From positions 1 through 64,000 of the forward strand of contig JAVXUO010000035.1 in assembly GCA_033065855.1 (NCBI GenBank): 64,000 bases of DNA. The letters are read 5' to 3'. Within the stretch, counting starts at the first letter, position 1. Every line of letters starts with the position of its first letter. A program made the translations under genes and the position numbers. The DNA comes from Escallonia rubra. Its lineage: Eukaryota; Streptophyta; Magnoliopsida; Escalloniales; Escalloniaceae. Below, one piece after another: positions 34,068 to 46,200 of this stretch. The notes under the pieces were generated by a model. It saw only the letters and a program-made list of their open reading frames with translations, was not told where the DNA came from and searched no databases.

Positions 34068-35352
34068 TATAGTGGGTTGGGATACTGCTGGTTGTGGTGA
34101 TCGTTTGTGGTGGGTTGAGGTGGTGATCATTTGTGGTGGGTTGAGGTGTTGCTTCTTGTGGTGGTCGGTTGTGGGTTAGGGATTGGTCGTGGAATGTTGT
34201 TGCGGCGCGAGGTTATAGCCGTGATGTGGTGGTGGTAGGGTTATGGGGTTGTGCTTGGGTAGGCCGACTATGGGGTGGAGGTAGAGAGAGGCAGAAGGTG
34301 GATGGTGGGAAGCAGGAGGCGGAGGTCGAAGGCAAAAGGCAGAGGTGGAGATCCTCGGTAGGCCATCGGTAAAGGCTGATCCCAAGTACCATCCCATGAG
34401 TCGTAGGCCGGTGTTGGGTAATCTTATTTCAATGATGAGTATTGTCCTCTTTTTATTAACTCTATTAATTGAAACAGTAAAAACAAATGTACCTTATGTA
34501 ATTTCAATGAACAGGGAGAGAGCCAGGTGTAATAAAGGTAAATTTTAAAAGTACTGATTGTAATTAATCCTTTTTAAAAATATTGGTTTATGGGATGGTA
34601 TGAGTGATCCCAAGTACCTACATATAAAATATGAAAAAAAACTCATAAAAATCGAAGGACTTTAATCCCGTCTTTCTTTGTCCCCCCGCCCCCCCCCCCC
34701 TCCCCTCCCACCTCTCATAATTTGTTGTTTGTTTACAAGAATCTGGTATATTGGAATGTGATATATGTAGAGTTTCTCGAAATATATGCCTATTTTTTTT
34801 TAATTTATGAACATGGTATAAAATGAGCAAAAGGATGCGATGATGGTGTTAAGAAGATCATTTTATTCATTATGTGACTAATATGTCTAATGAGCTCCAT
34901 TTTCCATATTAAAAGGAGGTCGACTACAACTTATTTCATGTTCTTAGCTAATGGATCACGCGGTCCACTACAAACGGTTCCTTTATTTTTTTAAGTTTTT
35001 CAGGTTTGTAATAGAAAGCTTCTTTTACCAAAAGCTCATTAGAGCTACGTTACCATATTTTTCTAGAATGGACAAAGCTATCACACTCTTGTTTTCGATA
35101 AAGTTAGACGGGACTTGACAATCATGTGAACGAATCTACAAATCATAACACAGAATAAACGTCTTAGGATTTGAATTTGCAGAGGAAATTTTCGGTGCTT
35201 AACTTGAAACTTATTAGAAGTAAACTTCTAAAAAGGAAGAGAGAACATATAACGATTAATATAGAGGGAACTTGTAAAGACGTCTGTAGTTACATCTTAA
35301 TGGTCGAGACGAGAATTCTAAAGTCTATACTACCCTCCAAAATTATCTTTTG
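33251..35352. other. RPI3 upstream region and intergenic DNA
   Basis: The first few hundred bases should hold the RPI3 promoter, but no convincing TATA box was picked out. A (TA)n run and a C-rich run (34681-34710) follow, with GGTTGTGG / GGTGGGTTGAGGTG words repeated between 33950 and 34200. No gene is supported. Confidence 0.5.
34010..34062. repeat. (TA)n microsatellite, about 26 units
   Basis: An uninterrupted TA run of about 53 bases. Confidence 0.97.
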
Positions 35353-35357
35353 TCAAT

Positions 35358-35800
35358 TGATATAGCTAAAAATATTCCTCCAATCTACGGACGACACGTG
35401 GCAGTTGTGACACGTAACTCATACTGGCTCATTACTGATATGGCACTTACCGTATCAGTCACCAGGCAGAATCCTAAAGAGACTCTAACTCTATCAGCTC
35501 AGATTCACATGAGATCCTCTAGGATCCTAATTAGATTCTGATTAGAGTTGGTCAAAGCTCAGTCCTACTAGGACTCCTCTTTCTACGACTATATAAAGGG
35601 GTCAAGCCCCTCAGGTAAAGACAAGTTCACACACATACACATTGTGTAATACTTTTATTCAGAGATTCTAGCTTGTTAGCCTTCTCTGACTTAAGCATCG
35701 GAGCGTTCCCCCGCCGGAATCCCACCTGACGGTCACTCCGTGTTCTCTTTTGCAAGCCTGATTTCTAGTGTTGTTCCCGATCCAGTTTTTAGCTGCAACA
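35358..35800 (+). repeat. 5' LTR of the gypsy element
   Basis: It begins TGATATAGC and ends GCTGCAACA, so it keeps the TG...CA ends. A TATATAAAGGGG promoter-type motif lies near 35590. The stretch TTGGCGCCATCCGTGGG follows directly and has the form of a plant gypsy primer-binding site. Confidence 0.95.
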
Positions 35801-37288
35801 GATTGGCGCCATCCGTGGGACCACTACAAGGAACATGGCCAATCATTCTTCTTCCAATGACTCTTCACAGAATCATTCCCAAAACCATCATGCGCGAACT
35901 AGCAGCTCTCGTCGACCAGGTCGTTCTCATGACCAACTCTCGACCCCTTTACGCCGCCATCGCGCCAGTTCTTCTGAAGATGTTTACGTCAACGTAACAT
36001 CTGATACTCCCGAATCAAAAACTAGACCTCGGAGAAACCAATCTCCAACGTCTACTCTGAAAAATGGTGACCTCCGCCATATTTGAACCGTCAGCTATTC
36101 GAAACACCACATGACAACCTTACAAAGGACATCCATGAACTGAAGGATGTTGTAAACACTCTTCAGCCAAAGCTCGACATGGCAGTGGCTCCACCGTCCA
36201 CTCACCATTCTCATCTTGACCCAAGCGACCTTCGTCTTCATCTCACCTCCAGATCAAGCTACAACCACAAATACAGATCAACGGCCGATCCAACTTATGA
36301 TCCAAGAGAAAAGAGCAGAGATCACATGACTAGGAGTGGATCATGCTATCGACGGGATCCATCAGTTGAAGGCAGTACCAACTCTTCTCCCAGACGAGTC
36401 GTCAGAGCTGAAACCCCTCGAAGATCTGTCCACAGAAAAAAGAAGCCTGAGTTTCGTTCCCAAGAACGAGACTCCTGGAAGATGGTACCTAGATATCGCT
36501 CTCCAGAACGATCTCTCCCAAGGGAAGAATCTGGATATCCGTTATCCGAAACCATTGAGAAAGCAAAGCTACCTCCCAACTTCCGAATGCCTCAGTGTGA
36601 CCACTACGACGGGACTGGAGATCCAGGAGAACATGTTTATCAATTTTAAACAAAGATGTTACTCCTCCAAGTTTCAGATGCTGTCATGTGCAGAGCCTTT
36701 CCCACCACTCTCAGAAAAGCTGCACATGCATGGTTCAAATCTCTACAACCAAGATCAATCTATTCCTTCAGCCAATTATCGGATCTCTTCCAAAAGAACT
36801 TTGTAAGCAGTCGCTCCCGAAGAAAGAACTCGGCGAGCCTGCTAAACATTGTGCAGGAGAAAAATGAATCTTTGGCGTGCTTCCTCGGACGGTTCAACGC
36901 AGCTACTTTGGAGATTGATAACTTGGACGAATCCATGAAGTATACCGCCTTCCTCCGAGGCCTCCGTCCGACATCCAAGTTTGCGTTCTTTGTAAACAAA
37001 AGTCTTCCAGGTAATATGAAAGCCCTTCTCGAGAAGGCTAACAAGTATATTCAAGCTGAAGAATACCTGGAGACCCACAGAGGAAGACGCAGAGAAGACA
37101 AACAAGAACAAAAGAAACGATCTTGAGAAATAACTCCTCAAGGAGGGAAGTCAGCAAAACAATCTAAGCGTGATGAAAGGCGTCCGAAAGACTCGTTTGC
37201 TTCTGAAAATCTGTCGCTGCTCAATGCCAGACCTTCAGAGATACTGCACGAGATCAAAGACAATAAAGCTCTCAAATGGCCAGAAAAG

Positions 37289-38149
37289 ATGACATCTTGC
37301 CCGAACGAAAGGAATAGAAACTTATGGTGCCACTTTCACAACGATCATGGCCACACAACTGATGATTGCGAATCACTTAAACGAACCATCGAAGCTCTCA
37401 TTAAGCGTGGCCAGTTGAGAAAGTGGGTGGCGCGCAAAGAAGGACGACAAGAAACACCCTCAGCCGCTGAAGAAAGAGAACGGGAAGAGAATGTGGGTAC
37501 AATCAACACTATCTCTGGGGGATTAGCTGTAGGAGGCTTATCAGGACAAGCTCGAAAAGCATATGCTAGGGAAGTGTGCATAATGAGCCAACCCCCAAGT
37601 AAGAAATCGAAGACTATGCCTTTACCTACTATTTCTTTCTCAGAAGATGATCTAAAAAATGTCAAAACTCTTCATGATGACCCGTTAGTCATCACGATCA
37701 AAGCTGGGAACTTCGATGTGAAGCGGGTTCTGGTCGACAATGGGAGTTCCGTCGAAGTCTTGTTTTATGATGCATTCAAGAAGATGAACATCCCTATGGA
37801 CCGCCTTCGGAAGATGGATACACCATTATATGGATTCTCTAATCATCCAGTCACAGTCGAAGGTGTTATTGCACTTCCAGTTGCGATAGGTACGCCCCTG
37901 ATGCAAGCAAACTTGATACTTGATTTTGTGGTGGTGAGGGTCCCCTCTGCATACAATACCATACTTGGACGACCCGCACTTAATCAGTTACAAGCCGTGG
38001 TATCAACCTACCACCTCAAAATGAAGTTCCCAACGAAACAGGGGATTAGAGAAGTCAAAGGAGATCAGATTATAGCTCGACAATGTTATGTTACTTCGTG
38101 CCGACCAAAGAAGACAAATAAATTGGACTCAGAGGAAATCTTGATCTGA
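37289..38149 (+). other. Retrotransposon nucleocapsid knuckle and aspartic protease region
   Basis: An open region holding a His/Cys knuckle (CHFHNDHGHTTDDC), a retropepsin-type active site (LVDNGSS) and ILGRPAL, the usual GRxxL-type flap/end motif of plant gypsy proteases. It is a domesticable or trans-acting part in principle, but here it is simply a remnant inside the LTR fossil. Confidence 0.85.
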
Positions 38150-38399
38150 TAGAAGAGGTTCGGACTCAAGCCCATGAACGAACGCGTCGCGCAGTAACAT
38201 CTTGCCCTGAGGCAAGACACTTCCTTTTCGAGGGGATAAAGGGCTCAGACCTTGTCAAACACCCCAGCTTTTTTTCCAGAATAGTCTTTAGCAGATTTTT
38301 TCGAATAAACAGATTCTTAAATGATCTAGCGTAAACTTCTCCAAGTAATAAAGTTACTTCTTCTGAGCATTGTTGTTAGGTTGGATAAACCTCCCCAAA

Positions 38400-38960
38400 A
38401 CATTTTGCTCGAGCAAAGTGATGGCCGAACACTCTGCCCGAGCAGAGTGATGGCCGAACATTCTACCTGAGCAGAGTGCCAATATCAGCAAAACATTCTG
38501 CTCGAGTAGAGTGATGACCGAACACTCTGCTCGAGCAGAGTGCTGGACTTAGCCAAAACATTATGCCCGAGTAGATTGATCACACCGAACATTCTGCCCG
38601 CGTAGAGTGATAAGCTTAGCCAAAACGTTATGTCCGAACAGAGTGATGGTCGAACACTCTACCCGAACAGAGTGATAAGCTTAGCCAAAACGTTCTGTCC
38701 GAACAGAGTGATGGCCGAACACTCTGCCCAAACAGAGTGATGGTCGAACACTCTGCCCGAACAGAGTGATAAGCTTAGCCAAAACATTCTATCCGAAACA
38801 GAGTGATGGCCGAACACTCTGCCCGAACAGAGTGATCATCTTAGACAAAATATTTTGTCCGAACAGAGTGATGGCCGAACACTCTGCCCGAACAGAGTGA
38901 TCATCTTAGACAAAACATTATGTCCGAACACTCTGCCCAAACAGAGTGCATAACTCTTGG
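38400..38960. repeat. Tandem array of palindromic units in the gypsy element
   Basis: Units of roughly 30-70 bp built from CACTCTGCCCGAACAGAGTG-type words. CACTCTG and CAGAGTG are reverse complements, so each unit can fold into a short hairpin. The copy at 38523-38542 is a perfect 20-bp palindrome with a central CTCGAG. Confidence 0.93.
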
Positions 38961-39379
38961 GTTTTATAAAAATACAAGAGGAGGCCAAACAGATTAGCTA
39001 CAGATTTAAGTCCGTGAAGAAACAAAAGTTAATGGGGGCATCGTCACTCCACCAAAGCTTTTGCTTCTTCGAAATATAGGCCGAGTGAGGGTGCTCGACT
39101 TCTTTGGTAACTCTTTAAGTGACGAATAAAGAGTTAGAGTCAAAGTAAAAACAAATAACGCCGTGTGAATGGTAGAATAAACCATAAAAAACACATAGTG
39201 AACAAAGTACCGTCAATAGAACAAAAGATAGAGTACATACAATGCCCTTAAATGGCATCAAATTACTCAGTCTAAAAAGAAATAAAGAGCCTACAAGATG
39301 AAGACTAGATCTAAGGCTCGGATGCAACGCATGAAGGACCATCCTTTGGAGGATGAGTTCATACGTGGAAATTGAAACC

Positions 39380-39625
39380 AACATTCTGTCCGAGCAGAAT
39401 GTTGGCCGAACACTCTGCCCGAGCAGAGTGACCAAAGCTTGGACCAACATTCTGTCCGAACAGAATGTTGGCCGAGCACTCTGCCCAAGCAGAGAACCAA
39501 CTTCATACCCTTTGTGCTCGGATGAAGCATAAAGGAACCGAAGCATCATGCCCGAACAGATTAGGAACAAACCCGTTGAGCTCGGACAAGCCATGTCCGA
39601 GCAGAATGATCGCCGAACTCGTCGC
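39380..39625. repeat. Second palindromic repeat cluster in the gypsy element
   Basis: CAACATTCTG ... CAGAATGTTG pairs with the loop TCCGAA, alternating with CACTCTG ... CAGAGTG pairs. The loop and spacer words match the first cluster, so the two arrays share an origin. Confidence 0.85.
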
Positions 39626-39911
39626 CCGTGCAGACATCCTAACTCCATTTCCTTTGTGCTCTCACGAGCCCGTGGGTAAAACTCTACGGAGTTTGACTAA
39701 AGAAAGTTCTCGAGTAGAGGTCAAAGGAATTTTTTATAAATAGAGCTTCCAACTGAAGTCTTTTGGAGGAAATGAGGTTTTCTATGGATAGAGCTCGGAA
39801 AACTATCCGAAATCAAAAAACAATTCACCTCAAACGGATATCCGAGCAAGACTTTTCAAGTTCTCAAGTGACAGTACAAGTGTATTTTCTGCTCGGATTT
39901 AACAAACATGA

Positions 39912-39976
39912 CCGAGCAGCCCAGTGGCGTTTCGTTCTCATTCCGCGCGTGAGGTTAGAGGTTCGAATCTGCTCGG
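39912..39976 (+). other. tRNA-like folding segment within the gypsy element
   Basis: CCGAGCAG (39912-39919) pairs with CTGCTCGG (39969-39976). CTCAT (39937-39941) and GTGAG (39949-39953) can form a stem, with one G-T pair, around a 7-base loop. A GGTTCGAATC word stands where a T-loop would be, but the T-stem pairs poorly. It may be a degraded tRNA-derived piece; the end stem could also be chance, since CTGCTCGG is a common word of the surrounding repeats. Confidence 0.3.
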
Positions 39977-40069
39977 ACACATGAGCAATAAAGAGTTCTT
40001 TACTTTTTAAACAAAGAGTTCATTAGATTGTGCCTCTCCACCATCAGGCCCGCGTCCGTGCAGCAAGCC

Positions 40070-40535
40070 CGCACAGCATGTCCAAGCAGATCGTGGTACG
40101 AGCCCAACGATCGAGCAGAATATTGGGGCTTCTCAGCTTGAGCCATAGTCCGAGCAGGCCATGGTCAGACCAGAAAAAATCCGAGCAGATCGTGGTCTGA
40201 GCCCAACGTGCGAGCATAACATGGTCCGAGCGGAAAAATCCGAGCAGGCCCATAGTCCGAGCAAAACATGGTCCGAGCAGAAAAATCCGAACAGGCCCAT
40301 AGTCCGAGCAGAATAATTCGAGCAGAACATGGTCTGAGCAGAAAAATCCGAACAAATCCATAGTCCGAACAAAACATGGTCCGAGCAGAAAAATCCGAAC
40401 AGGCCCATAGTCCGAGCAGAACATGGTCCGAACAGACCCATAGTCCGAGCAAAACATGGTCTGAGCAGAAAAAATCCGAACAGAACTCTGCCCGAGCATA
40501 ACCGTGTCCGAACAGAACCTTGTCCGAGCAGAAAA
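40070..40535. repeat. Third repeat cluster, CCGAGCAGAA / CATGGTCCGAGCA type
   Basis: About eight imperfect units with the words CATGGTCCGAGCAGAAAAA, TCCGAACAGGCCCATAG and TCCGAGCA. Spacing varies from about 30 to 65 bp. It lies immediately upstream of the purine-rich AAAAGCAGGGAGCA tract and the 3' LTR. Confidence 0.88.
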
Positions 40536-40659
40536 CTCTTTAAATATTTGAAATGTCAAACAAACAGATTCAATTATGTTTTTGGCATATTTCGCTATCA
40601 CCAGTGAAAAAAGTGTGCTTCCACCCGCTTCATTAACGCTGATAAAAGCAGGGAGCATA

Positions 40660-41102
40660 TGATATAACTAAAAATATCCCTCAAATCTACGGACGACATG
40701 TGGCAGTTGTGACACGTAACCCATACTGGCTCATTACTGATATGGCACTTACCGTATCAGTCACCAGGCAGAATCCTAAAGAGACTCTAACTCTATCAGC
40801 TCAGATTCACATGAGATCCTCTAGGATCCTAATTAGATTCTGATTAGAGTTGGTCAAAGCCCAGTCCTACTATGATTCCTCTTTCTACGACTATATAAAG
40901 GGGTCAAGCCCCTCAGGTAAAGACAAGTTCATACACATACACATTGTGTAATACTGCTATTCAGAGATTCTAGCTTGTTAGCCTTCTCTGGCATAAGCAT
41001 TGGAGCGTTCCCCCGCCGGAACTCCACCCGGCAGTCACCCCGTGTTCTCTTTTGCAGGCCTGATTTCTGGTGTTGTTCCCGATCCAGTTTTTAGCTGCAA
41101 CA
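40660..41102 (+). repeat. 3' LTR of the gypsy element
   Basis: It has the same length as the 5' LTR, starts TGATATAAC and ends GCTGCAACA. A purine-rich tract (AAAAGCAGGGAGCA, 40644-40657) precedes it, as expected for a polypurine primer site. Confidence 0.95.
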
Positions 41103-41524
41103 TCAATCTTTATAAAAAAAAATACGTGTAACTTGCTTATCGGTGGTATGATTTTTCCTCTATCAATACTACTTATTAAGTCAAAACATGGTTTGGTGTA
41201 ACACCCTTTAGTGTTACATAACTACCGACCTACAATTATGACAAGTGACATTTCAAGAAATTTTATACAAAATGACCATAATAAAAATCTTACTTGGTAA
41301 ATAACTACCTATGAAAACATGTGTAATTTTCACGAATTAAATTTCATAAAAAAATATAGTAAAACTAAAATTTAAAGACCAAGTTTGATATGATAATAAT
41401 ATTTTGCTGACTTATTTTTTGACACGTGTGACAAACTTATTTTTCTGTAATTTAAAATTTGTTTTATTATATATAACAATAAACACGTATACATGATACT
41501 TCTAAATTTATACTATTAATTTTA

Positions 41525-43041
41525 GGGGAAAGTAGGGAATGACCCTCTCTACTTTACACGTTGTGCGATTTGCCCCCTTCCACTTCAAATTTAAGTACTA
41601 AACCCCCCACAGTTACAGAAAATGGGCACCTTAGACGGAAACCGTTAAATATAACAGCACGTGGTCAACACGCGCGTTGACTAACGATTTTTTTTTTGTA
41701 AATGACGTTTTTGCCCATTCTGTTAGGGGTAATTAACTAATGACCCCCTGTACTATATACGATGTGCCATATCTCCCCCTTACTTTAAACATAACCACTA
41801 AACCCCCCTCACACTTACGAAAATTGGGCACTTTAGACGGGTCTGTTATGAATATTCGTGAAATGACCAAAATACCCTTATTTCCTTACCCAATTTAAGT
41901 TGAATACCATTCTTTCAACTTCTTTTTCTCTCCTTTCAGACTTTTTACTCAATCCCGCATACACACACTCCACGCACACCCAGCACGCGCACACACACAC
42001 ACACACAAAAATATACACACACATACCCTAAACCCACACACAGACGCGCACCCATTGCAAACATACACACACCCTGCTCGCATGCGACTATGGCGGCAAA
42101 GTCATCGCAAATCTGGTGCAGCCCCAGCGGCGTGTAGCTAGTCACGGTGGTCATGTGACGCTGTTTGGCGCGATGTTGCGGATTGGGGTGGCACGACGAC
42201 GGAGGTTAGACCTGCGATTTGGGGACGTGGTTGTCGATCTTGGTGGCAGACTGGCAGGGATCTGGACGGATGTGCGACAATCAGACGTCGATAACCTGTG
42301 TTTGTGGGGATTGATGTTACCGGTGTTGATTGCGCCGGTCGGTTGGTGGCCGATCAAGAAGCCCCACTGGCTTGCAGACGCAAGGCAGTGGGACATGGCA
42401 GCGAGGAGACAACTCACGACGATGTGTAGTTGGATAGTATAAAGTTGGGGGAGTTGGCCGGAGTGGTGGTTATTGTGACGGTGATCATGGTAGTTGTTGC
42501 GCCGGTGATATACCAACGACAATCGTGGTTCTTTTTTTTTTTTTTGTAACTTTCTGGTGGTCGGAGAAAAAGACCAGTGGTTGTGCTCAGTGAATCACCA
42601 ATTGTAGCGGGGTTGACCAGAGGAGGAGGTGCAGATTGCGGCAATCCCTTGTTTGCGGTGAATCTGGTAGCGTAGAATAGGGTGTAGGGGACTGGTCTGA
42701 CGGGTGGGGGGGGGGGGGGGGAGGGAGGGGGGGGGGGGGAATGGGAAAAATTGTAATTTAAATTTAACGGTTTCCATTTAAGGTGCCCAATTTCTGTAAG
42801 TATAAGGAGGTTTAGTGGTTAATTTTGAAGTTGAAGGGGGGGAATTGCACACCGTGTATAGTACAGGGGGTCATTAGTTAATAAAGAAATAAGGGTATTT
42901 TGGTCATTTCACGCTATTCATAAAGGACCCGTCTAAGGTGCCCATTTTCTATAATTGTGGGGGTTTTAGTGCTTAAATTTGAAGTGGAGAGGGACAAATC
43001 GCACAACGTGTAAAGTAGAAGGGTCATTCCCTACTTTCCCC
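41525..43041. mobile_element. Mutator-like element, non-autonomous, 1517 bp, with doubled terminal modules
   Basis: The terminal inverted repeats are long (over 110 bp), starting GGGGAAAGTAGGGAATGACC on both strands. The flanks are the identical 9-bp sequence TTAATTTTA (41516-41524 and 43042-43050), the Mutator target size. Each end has a second, inner module with the same plan (ACTAATGACCCCCTGTACTA, at about 41737 and, inverted, at about 42880). The interior (about 41930-42760) has (CA)n, GC-rich sequence and two long G runs but no transposase. It could hold a captured host fragment; none was recognised. Confidence 0.88.
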
Positions 43042-43230
43042 TTAATTTTATTTTCGCACACGCGTGGTCGCAGTGATTCGTTTATATCATGTTAACGAAG
43101 GTAATTTTGTATGTTTAGCATCGACCAAGAAAAGAAAACAAGAAGATTATACGGTTTTATTATTCCCTTTGCTGCGAAACTCTCCTCCCTCCCCCTCTCT
43201 CTCTTGACTACAATCGCTGTGTCGTCCGCA

Positions 43231-46200
43231 ATGTCTGCCGAATCCGCCGCCTCTGCAATCCATAGAAGCCAGGTACACATTCATGCTTTAGATCACCAGT
43301 TTTATTCATACGCCTTAGTATTTACATGATAAGTTTTTATGTATGTCTACGTTTAGGTGGATTTGCTGGACTTCATTGACTGGACGGGAGTCGAATGCCT
43401 TAATCAAAGCCCCACCAACTCCTTTCCCAACGCTCTCAAACAGGCATAGTACCATTCTTTCCCCTTCCTAGGAAACTAGGGTTTCTTTTAGCAAAATCAT
43501 TGTTACAATGTTAAAAGCTTTCGTTTTGTTCCGTCCGTTTCATTGAATGTTTCTCCTTTCAACTTTTTGCCGATTCCTAGAATAGATTTTGGTACATGTA
43601 AACACAGGATTGAACTCAAATAACAATGTTAGGTTGGATAGTACCGTTTGACAAGCTGAAGTTAGGGTAAGAAAAATGAGTAAAGTCAATTCTTGCATGT
43701 ACTAAAGCTGTGCCGGGAATTGCAAAATGTCAAGGGGAAATTTTGAATGGAAAGTAGTGAATGTGTTCAGTACACTAGGGTCTCCAGGGTTTAGTTAAGT
43801 TCGACAGATGAATCTTGTCGATCCTTGCTTATTATAGTCCTTGCTAGTGATTGCCTCTTTTTGGTAAAGTTTTTGGAGTAGTTGCTTGATTTGTACCGAG
43901 GGTCAAATTTTTAAAGCCTAAAATTCATAGTGAAAAATGGTGCTAGGAACTACTATGAGCCAAGGATGCTAGGGTTTTATCATGGCCAAGCTTTAGCAAT
44001 ACGAGTATGGTGCTAGTAAATTTCAACGAGTTGGACTGGCAAACTTTGTCTGTGATTTAGTTATGATTGTCTGATTACACTTATCTAATTCAATTGTATA
44101 CTATTCAGGATGACAAATGACTGACTCTCTTGTAAGTTTCCCATGCCCACACTGCCAATCTTTCTCAGCCGTGTAGCTGTTGCAGCACATGCAAGATTTC
44201 GAACTCACCATGTTAAATCCACCCCTGAAAAACCACTTTCATCACATAAACTGCCATCATCTCCCATGCCTAGAGTAACAAAAATGCTGGAATGCAAGTA
44301 AGCGTGCATTATTATGATGAAAGGCATATAAAGATGGAGGTTAGCAAGGTGTTTGTAGTTGATATCGTCACCAGTCATATAATACGAGCACGACGGAGGA
44401 GGGTTTAGTGAGAGAACTTTAATATGGGTGTTAATAAGGACGGCTGTTTGAACTCAAGTCTTGTCGACGGAAAAACAAATGACATGGTAGTAAGTCCTTA
44501 TTGTCATCACCAGTAAGCTAGTGGAAGCATTTGGTTTTATCTCAATTTTTTATGAGTGGGTGGAATATTCATTTCTTTTGTACATATTCGCGCTCAAGAG
44601 TTGCTGACAAAAGGTGAATTATTTTACATCATATGATGAATGTACCTGCTAGTGAGAAGACAGTGGTATGGGCGAAATCGGGGTTAGTGAAGAAGGGTTT
44701 GATTGTTAGACGATGCACAAAGAACATGGAGGAAGAGGGGCTTCATACCCGACTTTAAGATTGGGCCTAAGTGTTCAGTTGGTTCGAGGAAGTATCTGTG
44801 ATGATAAGATAATCTCTTGTATGTGCACATGCGTTTCTAATTTTTTGATTAGCAGCACAAGCAAACAAGTACTCTTTAGGTGATTTCTGCTAGAATTTGC
44901 ATTTGCACCGTGGCAAATTTGTGTATATTTGAAGCAATACCGTAGTAGCAAGATAGGGCTATGAAATTCTAACCAAAGTTTCCTGTTTTATCATTGTGGT
45001 TGGATGAGCTACTTGTTCTCATCTAATTCCTGGCAATTTGCTTACACTATACGAACTAATGCAATCATACAATTTGTGGGTTTGCCAGCATCTGACTCCC
45101 TTTTTAAGATTTCCACATTTTCGATTTTTCTTCATCATGTGAAAGTGGAAGAAACTTAATCAAAGCCCCACCAACTCCTTCCCCAACACTCACAAACATG
45201 CATTGTCCCTTTCTTTCCCCTTCCTAGGAAACTAGTGTTCCTTTTAGCAAAATCATTATTACAATGCTACAAGCTTTTGTTTCGTTCGGTCCGTTTCGTT
45301 AAACTTTTCCCCTTTGACCTTTTGCGGACTCCTATGATAGATTTTGGTCTATGAAGCACGGGTGTAGCACCAGCATGGGGTCCGCATCTGGTGCGGCATG
45401 GGTGCGTGTCGGGTGCTTGTCCGGTATTTTGATTTATTTTTTTAATGTCTTAAATACCGGGTGCGGCTTGGGTGCGTATCAGACTGTGAAAAGGGCAGAT
45501 CGATGGCCACCGGCAACCATCGGCCACTCTAACGACCACCTTTTGGGACCACGGACAAGGAATCTGAGAAGAGGGAGGAGACTGGAGAGAAGAAGCATCA
45601 ACAGAAGGAGGAGAAGGAGAAGGAGAAGGAAGAAGTACTCACCGGAGACCCAAGGTCGCGCGAGCGACGTATGGCGTGCGGCGATGTGGGGTGCAAAAGA
45701 AGAAGAGGGAATCCGGCTGTGATGTCGATGTTATCGATGTGCTGGAGATAGATTTGTTTTCATTTAAAACACTTACTAACTTATTACTTAACTAGTCCCA
45801 GTACTTCAAGAAATAAAAGTAATACCACATATACAAACTTTATTGTGTTAAGCCATACAATTCTAATATTTACAAAGCAGCCCATTAAACTTAATAAATT
45901 CTCACTGATTTGATTGAAAACTTTGAAGTTTATGAAGCAACCCATCATTAAACTTAAACATTCACTATTTTGGTTCAAATATTAATATTTTTTTGCATAT
46001 ATCTAATACTTTTATTATGATTCTTAAGATTCAAATTGTTTAAAAATTCAATACTAAGTGTACATAATTAAAAAAAAAATTATAAAATTTGCCGTATCCC
46101 CACTGCACCCATATCCTAAAATTTTAAAAAATGCCGTATCTCTGTATCCGCACGCCATGTCGTATCCGCACTAGCACCTGTGTTCGTGCTTCATAGTATT

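Larger units (their letters stand above)
35358..41102 (+). mobile_element. Ty3/gypsy LTR retrotransposon fossil, gag-protease only, non-autonomous
   Basis: The two 443-bp LTRs are flanked by the identical 5-bp repeat TCAAT (35353-35357 and 41103-41107). Inside are a primer-binding-type stretch, a gag region with a nucleocapsid-type CHFHNDHGHTTDDC knuckle, and an aspartic protease (DNGSS motif), together covering about 35.8-38.15 kb. Reverse transcriptase, RNase H and integrase are absent. The remaining 2.5 kb before the 3' LTR is non-coding and filled with tandem palindromic repeats. Gag is broken in a few places and the protease part looks open. A layout with repeat-rich DNA ahead of the 3' LTR is known for the Tat-type lineage. 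LTR divergence of about 5% (around 22 differences counted by eye) suggests an insertion roughly two million years ago under commonly used plant rates. Confidence 0.93.

Noticed and set aside
38400-38960. CRISPR-like array
   Set aside because: Units are irregular and palindromic, spacers are not unique, no cas genes exist, and the setting is a plant LTR element.
40044-40658. Long minus-strand open frames rich in CSD and ARTM words
   Set aside because: They are translations of the short tandem repeats in the LTR fossil and recur in three frames, as repeats without stops do.
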